Assembly: GCA_949987565.1 (NCBI GenBank)
Contig: OX465109.1
Span: 21,720,799 to 21,784,798, forward strand
Origin: Luidia sarsii
Taxonomy: Eukaryota; Echinodermata; Asteroidea; Paxillosida; Luidiidae
Length of the DNA: 64,000 nucleotides
Direction: 5' to 3'
A program made the position numbers and the translations under genes. The notes under the pieces were generated by a model that saw nothing but the letters and a program-made list of their open reading frames with translations, made no database searches and was not told where the DNA came from. This document shows positions 27,210 to 40,824 of this stretch, one piece after another. Position 1 is the stretch's first letter, and each line of letters opens with the position of its first letter.

Positions 27210-30200
27210 GGTATTGAAACATGACATGGCAGGAGAGTGACGTGTATCACAGTCAGGCACATTGCGGTATTGAAACATGACATGGCAGGAGAATGACGTG
27301 TATCACAGTCAGGCGCATTGGGGTATTGAAACATGACATGGCAGGAGAGTGAAATGTATCACAGTCAGGCTCATTGCAGTATTGAAACATGACATGGAAG
27401 GAGAGTGACGTGTATCACAGTCAGGCGCATTGCGGTATTGAAACATGACATGGCAGGAGAGTGACGTGTATCATAGTCAGGCTCATTGCGATATTGAAAC
27501 ATGACATGGCAGGAGAGTGACATGTATCACAGTCAGGCGCATTGCGGTATTGAAACATGAAATGGCAGGAGAGTGACGTGTATCACAGTCAGGCGCATTG
27601 CGGTATTGAAAAATGACATGGCAGTAGAGTGACGTGTATCACAGTCAGGCTCATTGTAGTATTGAAACATGATATGGCAGGAGAGTGATGTTTATCACAG
27701 TCAGGCGCATTGCGGTATTGAAACATGACATGGCAGGAAAGTAACGTGTATCACAGTCAGTCCCATTGCGGTATTGAAACATGACATTGCAGAAGAGTGA
27801 CGTGTATCACAGTCAGGCACATTGCGGTATTGAAACATGACATGGCAGGAGAGTGACGTGTATCACAGTCAGGCACATTGCGGTTTTAAAACATGACATG
27901 GCAGGAGAGTGACGTGTATCACAGTCAGGCGCATTCCGGTATTGAAACATGACATGGCAGGAGAGTGACGTGTATCACAGTCAGGCGCATTGCGGTATTG
28001 AAACATGACATGGCAGGAGAGTGACGTGTATCACAGTCAGGTACATTGCGGTTTTAAAACATGACATGGCAGGAGAGTGACGTGTATCACAGTCAGGCGC
28101 ATTGCGGTATTGAAACATGACATGGCAGGAGGGTGACGTGTATCACAGTCAGGCACATTGCGGTATTGAAACATGACATGGCAGGAGGGTGACGTGTATC
28201 ACAGTCAGGCACATTGCGGTATTGAAACATGACATGGCAGGAGAGTGACATGTATCACAGTTAGGCCCATTTCGGTATTGAAACATGACATGGCAGGAAA
28301 GTGACGTGTATCACAGTCAGGTACATTGCGGTTTTCAAACATGACATGGCAGGAGAGTGACGTGTATCACAGTCAGGCGCATTGCGGTATTGAAACATGA
28401 CATGGCAGGAGAGTGACGTGTATCACAGTCAGGCACATTGCGGTATTGAAACATGACATGGCAGGAGAGTGACATGTATCACAGTGAGGCCCATTTCGGT
28501 ATTGAAACATGACATGGCAGGAAAGTGACGTGTATTACAGTCAGTCTCATTGCGGTATTGAAACATGACATGGCAGAAGAGTGACGTGTATCACAGTCAG
28601 GCACATTGCGGTATTGAAACCTGATGTGGCAGGAGAGTGACGTGTATCCCAGTCAGGCGCATTGCGGTATTGAAACATGACATGGCAGGAGAGTGACGTG
28701 TATCACAGTCAGGCGCATTGCGGTATTGAAACATGACATGGCAGGAGAGTGACGTGTATCACAGTCATGTGCATTGCGGTATTGAAACATGACATGGCAG
28801 GAGAGTGACGTGTATCACAGTCAGGTGCATTGCGGTATTGAAACATGACATGGCAGGAGAATGACGTGTATCACAGTCATGTGCATTGCGGTATTGAAAC
28901 ATGACATGGCAGGAGAGTGACGTGTATCACAGTCATGTGCATTGCGGTATTAAAACATGACATGGCAGTAGAGTGACATGTATCACAGTCAGGCTCATTG
29001 TGGTATTGAAACATGACATGGCAGGAGAGTGACTTGTATCACAGTCAGGCTCATTGCGGTATTGAAACATGACATGGCAGGAGAGTGACGTGTATCACAG
29101 TCAGGCGCATTGCGGTATTAAAACATGACATGGCAGTAGAGTGACGTGTATCACAGTCAGGCTCATTGTGGTATTGAAATATGATATGGCAGGAGAGTGA
29201 TGTTTATCACAGTCATGCGCATTGCGGTATTGAAACATGACATGGCAGGAAAGTGAAGTGTATCACAGTCAGTCTCATTGCGGTATTGAAACATGACATG
29301 GCAGGAGAGTGACGTGTATCACAGTCAGGCACATTGCGGTATTGAAACATGACATGGCAGGAGAGTGACGTGTATCACAGTCAGGCTCATTGCGGTATTG
29401 AAACATGACATCGCAGGAGAGTGACGTGTAACACAGTCAGTCTCATTGCGGTATTGAAACGTGACATGGCAGGAGAGTGACGTGTATCACAGTCAGGCGC
29501 ATTGCGGTATTGAAACATGACATCGCAGGAGAGTGACGTGTAACACAGTCAGGCTCATTGTGGTATTGAAACATGACATGGCAGGAGAGTGATGTGTATC
29601 ACAGTCAGGCGCATTTCGGTATTGAAACATGACATGTCAGGAGAGTGACGTGTATCACAGTCAGGCTCATTGCGGTATTGAAACATGACATGGCAGGAGA
29701 GTGACGTGTATCACAGTCAGGCTCATTGTGGTATTGAAACATGATATGGCAGGAGAGTGATGTTTATCACAGTCAAGCGCAATGCGGTATTGAAACATGA
29801 CATGGCAGGAGAGTGACGTGTATCACAGTCAGGCGCATTGCGGTATTGAAACATGACATGGCAGTAGAGTGACGTGTATCACAGTCAGGCTCATTGTGGT
29901 ATTGAAACATGATATGGCAGGAGAGTGATGTTTATCACAGTCAAGCGCAATGCGGTATTGAAACATGACATGGCAGGAGAGTGACGTGTATCACAGTCAG
30001 GCGCATTGTGGTATTGAAACATGACATGGCAGGAGAGTTACGTGTATCACAGTCAGGCGCATTGCGGTATTGAAACATGACGTGGCAGGAGAGAGACGTG
30101 TATCGCAGCCAGGCGCATTGTGGTATTGAAACATGACATGACAGGAGAGTGACGTGTATCACAGTCAGGCTCATTGCGGTATTGAAACATGACATGGCAG

Positions 30201-33200
30201 AAGAGTGACGTGTATCACAGTCAGGCACATTGCGGTATTGAAACCTGATGTGGCAGGAGAGTGACGTGTATCACAGTCAGGCGCATTGCGGTATTGAAAC
30301 ATGACATGGCAGGAGAGTGACGTGTATCACAGTCAGGTACATTGCGGTTTTAAAACATGACATGGCAGGAGAGTGACGTGTATCACAGTCAGGCGCATTG
30401 CGGTATTGAAACATGACATGGCAGGAGAGTGACGTGTATCACAGTCAGGCCCATTGCGGTATTGAAACATGACATCGCAGGAGAGTGACGTGTATCACAG
30501 TCAGGCGCATTGCGGTATTGAAACATGACATGGCAGGAAAGTGACGTGTATCACAGTCAGGTACATTGCGGTTTTCAAACATGACATGGCAGGAGAGTGA
30601 CGTGTATCACAGTCAGGCGCATTGCGGTATTGAAACATGACATGGCAGGAGAGTGACGTGTATCACAGTCAGGCACATTGCGGTATTGAAACATGACATG
30701 GCAGGAGAGTGACATGTATCACAGTGAGGCCCATTTCGGTATTGAAACATGACATGGCAGGAAAGTGACGTGTATTACAGTCAGTCTCATTGCGGTATTG
30801 AAACATGACATGGCAGAAGAGTGACGTGTATCACAGTCAGGCACATTGCGGTATTGAAACCTGATGTGGCAGGAGAGTGACGTGTATCCCAGTCAGGCGC
30901 ATTGCGGTATTGAAACATGACATGGCAGGAGAGTGACGTGTATCACAGTCAGGCGCATTGCGGTATTGAAACATGACATGGCAGGAGAGTGACGTGTATC
31001 ACAGTCATGTGCATTGCGGTATTGAAACATGACATGGCAGGAGAGTGACGTGTATCACAGTCAGGTGCATTGCGGTATTGAAACATGACATGGCAGGAGA
31101 ATGACGTGTATCACAGTCATGTGCATTGCGGTATTGAAACATGACATGGCAGGAGAGTGACGTGTATCACAGTCATGTGCATTGCGGTATTAAAACATGA
31201 CATGGCAGTAGAGTGACATGTATCACAGTCAGGCTCATTGTGGTATTGAAACATGACATGGCAGGAGAGTGACTTGTATCACAGTCAGGCTCATTGCGGT
31301 ATTGAAACATGACATGGCAGGAGAGTGACGTGTATCACAGTCAGGCGCATTGCGGTATTAAAACATGACATGGCAGTAGAGTGACGTGTATCACAGTCAG
31401 GCTCATTGTGGTATTGAAATATGATATGGCAGGAGAGTGATGTTTATCACAGTCATGCGCATTGCGGTATTGAAACATGACATGGCAGGAAAGTGAAGTG
31501 TATCACAGTCAGTCTCATTGCGGTATTGAAACATGACATGGCAGGAGAGTGACGTGTATCACAGTCAGGCACATTGCGGTATTGAAACATGACATGGCAG
31601 GAGAGTGACGTGTATCACAGTCAGGCTCATTGCGGTATTGAAACATGACATCGCAGGAGAGTGACGTGTAACACAGTCAGTCTCATTGCGGTATTGAAAC
31701 GTGACATGGCAGGAGAGTGACGTGTATCACAGTCAGGCGCATTGCGGTATTGAAACATGACATCGCAGGAGAGTGACGTGTAACACAGTCAGGCTCATTG
31801 TGGTATTGAAACATGACATGGCAGGAGAGTGATGTGTATCACAGTCAGGCGCATTTCGGTATTGAAACATGACATGTCAGGAGAGTGACGTGTATCACAG
31901 TCAGGCTCATTGCGGTATTGAAACATGACATGGCAGGAGAGTGACGTGTATCACAGTCAGGCTCATTGTGGTATTGAAACATGATATGGCAGGAGAGTGA
32001 TGTTTATCACAGTCAAGCGCAATGCGGTATTGAAACATGACATGGCAGGAGAGTGACGTGTATCACAGTCAGGCGCATTGCGGTATTGAAACATGACATG
32101 GCAGTAGAGTGACGTGTATCACAGTCAGGCTCATTGTGGTATTGAAACATGATATGGCAGGAGAGTGATGTTTATCACAGTCAAGCGCAATGCGGTATTG
32201 AAACATGACATGGCAGGAGAGTGACGTGTATCACAGTCAGGCGCATTGTGGTATTGAAACATGACATGGCAGGAGAGTGACGTGTATCACAGTCAGGCAC
32301 ATTGCGGTATTGAAACATGACATGGCAGGAGAATGACGTGTATCACAGTCAGGCGCATTGGGGTATTGAAACATGACATGGCAGGAGAGTGAAATGTATC
32401 ACAGTCAGGCTCATTGCAGTATTGAAACATGACATGGAAGGAGAGTGACGTGTATCACAGTCAGGCGCATTGCGGTATTGAAACATGACATGGCAGGAGA
32501 GTGACGTGTATCATAGTCAGGCTCATTGCGATATTGAAACATGACATGGCAGGAGAGTGACATGTATCACAGTCAGGCGCATTGCGGTATTGAAACATGA
32601 AATGGCAGGAGAGTGACGTGTATCACAGTCAGGCGCATTGCGGTATTGAAAAATGACATGGCAGTAGAGTGACGTGTATCACAGTCAGGCTCATTGTAGT
32701 ATTGAAACATGATATGGCAGGAGAGTGATGTTTATCACAGTCAGGCGCATTGCGGTATTGAAACATGACATGGCAGGAAAGTAACGTGTATCACAGTCAG
32801 TCCCATTGCGGTATTGAAACATGACATTGCAGAAGAGTGACGTGTATCACAGTCAGGCACATTGCGGTATTGAAACATGACATGGCAGGAGAGTGACGTG
32901 TATCACAGTCAGGCACATTGCGGTTTTAAAACATGACATGGCAGGAGAGTGACGTGTATCACAGTCAGGCGCATTCCGGTATTGAAACATGACATGGCAG
33001 GAGAGTGACGTGTATCACAGTCAGGCGCATTGCGGTATTGAAACATGACATGGCAGGAGAGTGACGTGTATCACAGTCAGGTACATTGCGGTTTTAAAAC
33101 ATGACATGGCAGGAGAGTGACGTGTATCACAGTCAGGCGCATTGCGGTATTGAAACATGACATGGCAGGAGGGTGACGTGTATCACAGTCAGGCACATTG

Positions 33201-36200
33201 CGGTATTGAAACATGACATGGCAGGAGGGTGACGTGTATCACAGTCAGGCACATTGCGGTATTGAAACATGACATGGCAGGAGAGTGACATGTATCACAG
33301 TTAGGCCCATTTCGGTATTGAAACATGACATGGCAGGAAAGTGACGTGTATCACAGTCAGGTACATTGCGGTTTTCAAACATGACATGGCAGGAGAGTGA
33401 CATGTATCACAGTGAGGCCCATTTCGGTATTGAAACATGACATGGCAGGAAAGTGACGTGTATTACAGTCAGTCTCATTGCGGTATTGAAACATGACATG
33501 GCAGAAGAGTGACGTGTATCACAGTCAGGCACATTGCGGTATTGAAACCTGATGTGGCAGGAGAGTGACGTGTATCCCAGTCAGGCGCATTGCGGTATTG
33601 AAACATGACATGGCAGGAGAGTGACGTGTATCACAGTCAGGCGCATTGCGGTATTGAAACATGACATGGCAGGAGAGTGACGTGTATCACAGTCATGTGC
33701 ATTGCGGTATTGAAACATGACATGGCAGGAGAGTGACGTGTATCACAGTCAGGTGCATTGCGGTATTGAAACATGACATGGCAGGAGAATGACGTGTATC
33801 ACAGTCATGTGCATTGCGGTATTGAAACATGACATGGCAGGAGAGTGACGTGTATCACAGTCATGTGCATTGCGGTATTAAAACATGACATGGCAGTAGA
33901 GTGACATGTATCACAGTCAGGCTCATTGTGGTATTGAAACATGACATGGCAGGAGAGTGACTTGTATCACAGTCAGGCTCATTGCGGTATTGAAACATGA
34001 CATGGCAGGAGAGTGACGTGTATCACAGTCAGGCGCATTGCGGTATTAAAACATGACATGGCAGTAGAGTGACGTGTATCACAGTCAGGCTCATTGTGGT
34101 ATTGAAATATGATATGGCAGGAGAGTGATGTTTATCACAGTCATGCGCATTGCGGTATTGAAACATGACATGGCAGGAAAGTGAAGTGTATCACAGTCAG
34201 TCTCATTGCGGTATTGAAACATGACATGGCAGGAGAGTGACGTGTATCACAGTCAGGCACATTGCGGTATTGAAACATGACATGGCAGGAGAGTGACGTG
34301 TATCACAGTCAGGCTCATTGCGGTATTGAAACATGACATCGCAGGAGAGTGACGTGTAACACAGTCAGTCTCATTGCGGTATTGAAACGTGACATGGCAG
34401 GAGAGTGACGTGTATCACAGTCAGGCGCATTGCGGTATTGAAACATGACATCGCAGGAGAGTGACGTGTAACACAGTCAGGCTCATTGTGGTATTGAAAC
34501 ATGACATGGCAGGAGAGTGATGTGTATCACAGTCAGGCGCATTTCGGTATTGAAACATGACATGTCAGGAGAGTGACGTGTATCACAGTCAGGCTCATTG
34601 CGGTATTGAAACATGACATGGCAGGAGAGTGACGTGTATCACAGTCAGGCTCATTGTGGTATTGAAACATGATATGGCAGGAGAGTGATGTTTATCACAG
34701 TCAAGCGCAATGCGGTATTGAAACATGACATGGCAGGAGAGTGACGTGTATCACAGTCAGGCGCATTGCGGTATTGAAACATGACATGGCAGTAGAGTGA
34801 CGTGTATCACAGTCAGGCTCATTGTGGTATTGAAACATGATATGGCAGGAGAGTGATGTTTATCACAGTCAAGCGCAATGCGGTATTGAAACATGACATG
34901 GCAGGAGAGTGACGTGTATCACAGTCAGGCGCATTGTGGTATTGAAACATGACATGGCAGGAGAGTTACGTGTATCACAGTCAGGCGCATTGCGGTATTG
35001 AAACATGACGTGGCAGGAGAGAGACGTGTATCGCAGCCAGGCGCATTGTGGTATTGAAACATGACATGACAGGAGAGTGACGTGTATCACAGTCAGGCTC
35101 ATTGCGGTATTGAAACATGACATGGCAGAAGAGTGACGTGTATCACAGTCAGGCACATTGCGGTATTGAAACCTGATGTGGCAGGAGAGTGACGTGTATC
35201 ACAGTCAGGCGCATTGCGGTATTGAAACATGACATGGCAGGAGAGTGACGTGTATCACAGTCAGGTACATTGCGGTTTTAAAACATGACATGGCAGGAGA
35301 GTGACGTGTATCACAGTCAGGCGCATTGCGGTATTGAAACATGACATGGCAGGAGAGTGACGTGTATCACAGTCAGGCCCATTGCGGTATTGAAACATGA
35401 CATCGCAGGAGAGTGACGTGTATCACAGTCAGGCGCATTGCGGTATTGAAACATGACATGGCAGGAAAGTGACGTGTATCACAGTCAGGTACATTGCGGT
35501 TTTCAAACATGACATGGCAGGAGAGTGACGTGTATCACAGTCAGGCGCATTGCGGTATTGAAACATGACATGGCAGGAGAGTGACGTGTATCACAGTCAG
35601 GCACATTGCGGTATTGAAACATGACATGGCAGGAGAGTGACATGTATCACAGTGAGGCCCATTTCGGTATTGAAACATGACATGGCAGGAAAGTGACGTG
35701 TATTACAGTCAGTCTCATTGCGGTATTGAAACATGACATGGCAGAAGAGTGACGTGTATCACAGTCAGGCACATTGCGGTATTGAAACCTGATGTGGCAG
35801 GAGAGTGACGTGTATCCCAGTCAGGCGCATTGCGGTATTGAAACATGACATGGCAGGAGAGTGACGTGTATCACAGTCAGGCGCATTGCGGTATTGAAAC
35901 ATGACATGGCAGGAGAGTGACGTGTATCACAGTCATGTGCATTGCGGTATTGAAACATGACATGGCAGGAGAGTGACGTGTATCACAGTCAGGTGCATTG
36001 CGGTATTGAAACATGACATGGCAGGAGAATGACGTGTATCACAGTCATGTGCATTGCGGTATTGAAACATGACATGGCAGGAGAGTGACGTGTATCACAG
36101 TCATGTGCATTGCGGTATTAAAACATGACATGGCAGTAGAGTGACATGTATCACAGTCAGGCTCATTGTGGTATTGAAACATGACATGGCAGGAGAGTGA

Positions 36201-39200
36201 CTTGTATCACAGTCAGGCTCATTGCGGTATTGAAACATGACATGGCAGGAGAGTGACGTGTATCACAGTCAGGCGCATTGCGGTATTAAAACATGACATG
36301 GCAGTAGAGTGACGTGTATCACAGTCAGGCTCATTGTGGTATTGAAATATGATATGGCAGGAGAGTGATGTTTATCACAGTCATGCGCATTGCGGTATTG
36401 AAACATGACATGGCAGGAAAGTGAAGTGTATCACAGTCAGTCTCATTGCGGTATTGAAACATGACATGGCAGGAGAGTGACGTGTATCACAGTCAGGCAC
36501 ATTGCGGTATTGAAACATGACATGGCAGGAGAGTGACGTGTATCACAGTCAGGCTCATTGCGGTATTGAAACATGACATCGCAGGAGAGTGACGTGTAAC
36601 ACAGTCAGTCTCATTGCGGTATTGAAACGTGACATGGCAGGAGAGTGACGTGTATCACAGTCAGGCGCATTGCGGTATTGAAACATGACATCGCAGGAGA
36701 GTGACGTGTAACACAGTCAGGCTCATTGTGGTATTGAAACATGACATGGCAGGAGAGTGATGTGTATCACAGTCAGGCGCATTTCGGTATTGAAACATGA
36801 CATGTCAGGAGAGTGACGTGTATCACAGTCAGGCTCATTGCGGTATTGAAACATGACATGGCAGGAGAGTGACGTGTATCACAGTCAGGCTCATTGTGGT
36901 ATTGAAACATGATATGGCAGGAGAGTGATGTTTATCACAGTCAAGCGCAATGCGGTATTGAAACATGACATGGCAGGAGAGTGACGTGTATCACAGTCAG
37001 GCGCATTGCGGTATTGAAACATGACATGGCAGTAGAGTGACGTGTATCACAGTCAGGCTCATTGTGGTATTGAAACATGATATGGCAGGAGAGTGATGTT
37101 TATCACAGTCAAGCGCAATGCGGTATTGAAACATGACATGGCAGGAGAGTGACGTGTATCACAGTCAGGCGCATTGTGGTATTGAAACATGACATGGCAG
37201 GAGAGTTACGTGTATCACAGTCAGGCGCATTGCGGTATTGAAACATGACGTGGCAGGAGAGAGACGTGTATCGCAGCCAGGCGCATTGTGGTATTGAAAC
37301 ATTACATGACAGGAGAGTGACGTGTATCACAGTCAGGCTCATTGCGGTATTGAAACATGACATGGCAGAAGAGTGACGTGTATCACAGTCAGGCACATTG
37401 CGGTATTGAAACCTGATGTGGCGGAAGAGTGACGTGTATCACAGTCAGGCGCATTGCGGTATTGAAACATGACATGGCAGGAGAGTGACGTGTATCACAG
37501 TCAGGCTCATTGCGGTATTGAAACATGACATGGCAGGAGAGTGACGTGTATCACAGTCAGGCGCATTGCGGTATTGAAACATGACATGGCAGGAGAGTGA
37601 CATGTATCACAGTCAGGCTCATTGCGGTATTGAAACATGACATGGCAGGAGAGTGACGTGTATCACAGTCAGGCACATTGCGGTATTGAAACAAGACATG
37701 GCAGGAGAGTGACGTGTATCACAGTCAGGCGCTTTGTAGTATTGAAACATGACATGGCAGGAGAGTGACGTGTATCACAGTCAGGCTTATTGCGGTATTG
37801 AAACATGACATGGCAGGAGAGTGACGTGTATCACATTCAGGCGCATTGCGGTATTGAAACATGACATGGCAGGAGAGTGACGTGTATCACAGTCAGGCAC
37901 ATTGCGGTATTGAAACATGACATGGCAGGAGAATGACGTGTATCACAGTCAGGCGCATTGGGGTATTGAAACATGACATGGCAGGAGAGTGAAATGTATC
38001 ACAGTCAGGCTCATTGCAGTATTGAAACATGACATGGAAGGAGAGTGACGTGTATCACAGTCAGGCGCATTGCGGTATTGAAACATGACATGGCAGGAGA
38101 GTGACGTGTATCATAGTCAGGCTCATTGCGATATTGAAACATGACATGGCAGGAGAGTGACATGTATCACAGTCAGGCGCATTGCGGTATTGAAACATGA
38201 AATGGCAGGAGAGTGACGTGTATCACAGTCAGGCGCATTTCGGTATTGAAAAATGACATGGCAGTAGAGTGACGTGTATCACAGTCAGGCTCATTGTAGT
38301 ATTGAAACATGATATGGCAGGAGAGTGATGTTTATCACAGTCAGGCGCATTGCGGTATTGAAACATGACATGGCAGGAAAGTAACGTGTATCACAGTCAG
38401 TCCCATTGCGGTATTGAAACATGACATTGCAGAAGAGTGACGTGTATCACAGTCAGGCACATTGCGGTATTGAAACATGACATGGCAGGAGAGTGACGTG
38501 TATCACAGTCAGGTACATTGCGGTTTTAAAACATGACATGGCAGGAGAGTGACGTGTATCACAGTCAGGCGCATTCCGGTATTGAAACATGACATGGCAG
38601 GAGAGTGACGTGTATCACAGTCAGGCGCATTGCGGTATTGAAACATGACATGGCAGGAGAGTGACGTGTATCACAGTCAGGTACATTGCGGTTTTAAAAC
38701 ATGACATGGCAGGAGAGTGACGTGTATCACAGTCAGGCGCATTGCGGTATTGAAACATGACATGGCAGGAGGGTGACGTGTATCACAGTCAGGCACATTG
38801 CGGTATTGAAACATGACATGGCAGGAGAGTGACATGTATCACAGTTAGGCCCATTTCGGTATTGAAACATGACATGGCAGGAAAGTGACGTTTATCACAG
38901 TCAGGTACATTGCGGTTTTCAAACATGACATGGCAGGAGAGTGACGTGTATCACAGTCAGGCGCATTGCGGTATTGAAACATGACATGGCAGGAGAGTGA
39001 CGTGTATCACAGTCAGGCACATTGCGGTATTGAAACATGACATGGCAGGAGAGTGACATGTATCACAGTGAGGCCCATTTCGGTATTGAAACATGACATG
39101 GCAGGAAAGTGACGTGTATTACAGTCAGTCTCATTGCGGTATTGAAACATGACATGGCAGAAGAGTGACGTGTATCACAGTCAGGCACATTGCGGTATTG

Positions 39201-39530
39201 AAACCTGATGTGGCAGGAGAGTGACGTGTATCCCAGTCAGGCGCATTGCGGTATTGAAACATGACATGGCAGGAGAGTGACGTGTATCACAGTCAGGCGC
39301 ATTGCGGTATTGAAACATGACATGGCAGGAGAGTGACGTGTATCACAGTCATGTGCATTGCGGTATTGAAACATGACATGGCAGGAGAGTGACGTGTATC
39401 ACAGTCAGGTGCATTGCGGTATTGAAACATGACATGGCAGGAGAATGACGTGTATCACAGTCATGTGCATTGCGGTATTGAAACATGACATGGCAGGAGA
39501 GTGACGTGTATCACAGTCATGTGCATTGCG
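27210..39530. repeat. About 5-kb compound higher-order unit present three times, third copy partial
   Basis: Copy 1 is about 27,210-32,250, copy 2 about 32,250-37,180, and copy 3 a partial from about 37,430. The variant GCATTCCGGT lies at 27,931, 32,971 and 38,571 (offsets 5,040 and 10,640). Copy 2 lost exactly two monomers near 33,400, so its later offset to copy 1 is 4,928 bp (88 monomers). Copy 3 lost one GGAGGGTGAC-type monomer near 38,770. Each unit joins two different monomer-variant families. Confidence 0.85.
28275..37420. repeat. 2,240-bp (40-monomer) repeat nested inside the 5-kb units
   Basis: Inside the larger unit, about 28,275-30,514 is repeated at about 30,515-32,250 (second copy truncated), and the same pair recurs about 4.93 kb downstream up to about 37,420. 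Landmarks: GTACATTGCGGTTTTCAAAC at 28,321 and 30,561; CTGATGTGGC at 28,621 and 30,861, then 33,549 and 35,789. All offsets are multiples of 56. Confidence 0.82.
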
Positions 39531-40824
39531 GTATTGAAACATGACATGGCAGGAGAATGACGTGTATCACAGTCATGTGCATTGCGGTATTGAAACATGA
39601 CATGGCAGGAGAGTGACGTGTATCACAGTCATGTGCATTGCGGTATTAAAACATGACATGGCAGTAGAGTGACATGTATCACAGTCAGGCTCATTGTGGT
39701 ATTGAAATATGATATGGCAGGAGAGTGACGTGTATCACAGTCAGGCGCATTGTGGTATTGAAACATGACATGGCAGGAGAGTGACTTGTATCACAGTCAG
39801 GCTCATTGCGGTATTGAAACATGACATGGCAGGAGAGTGACGTGTATCACAGTCAGGCGCATTGCGGTATTAAAACATGACATGGCAGTAGAGTGACATG
39901 TATCACAGTCAGGCTCATTGTGGTATTGAAACATGACATGGCAGGAGAGTGACGTGTATCACAGTCATGCGCATTGCGGTATTGAAACATGACATGGCAG
40001 GAAAGTGACGTGTATCACAGTCAGGCTCATTGCGGTATTGAAACATGACATCGCAGGAGAGTGACGTGTAACACAGTCAGTCTCATTGCGGTATTGAAAC
40101 GTGACATGGCAGGAGAGTGACGTGTATCACAGTCAGGCGCATTGCGGTATTGAAACATGACATCGCAGGAGAGTGACGTGTAACACAGTCAGGCTCATTG
40201 TGGTATTGAAACATGACATGGCAGGAGAGTGATGTGTATCACAGTCAGGCGCATTGCGGTATTGAAACATGACATGTCAGGAGAGTGACGTGTATCACAG
40301 TCAGGCTCATTGCGGTATTGAAACATGATATGGCAGGAGAGTGATGTTTATCACAGTCAAGCGCAATGCGGTATTGAAACATGACATGGCAGGAGAGTGA
40401 CGTGTATCACAGTCAGGCGCATTGTGGTATTGAAACATGACATGGCAGGAGAGTTACGTGTATCACAGTCAGGCGCATTGCGGTATTGAAACATGACGTG
40501 GCAGGAGAGAGACGTGTATCGCAGCCAGGCGCATTGTGGTATTGAAACATGACATGACAGGAGAGTGACGTGTATCACAGTCAGGCTCATTGCGGTATTG
40601 AAACATGACATGGCAGGAGAGTGACATGTATGACAGTCAGGCTCATTGCGGTATTGAAACATGACATGGCAGGAGAGTGACGTGTATCACAGTCAGGCGC
40701 ATTGCGGTATTGAAACATGACATGGCAGGAGAGTGACATGTATCACAGTCAGGCTCATTGCGGTATTGAAACATGACATGGCAGGAGAGTGACGTGTATC
40801 ACAGTCAGGCGCATTGCGGTATTA

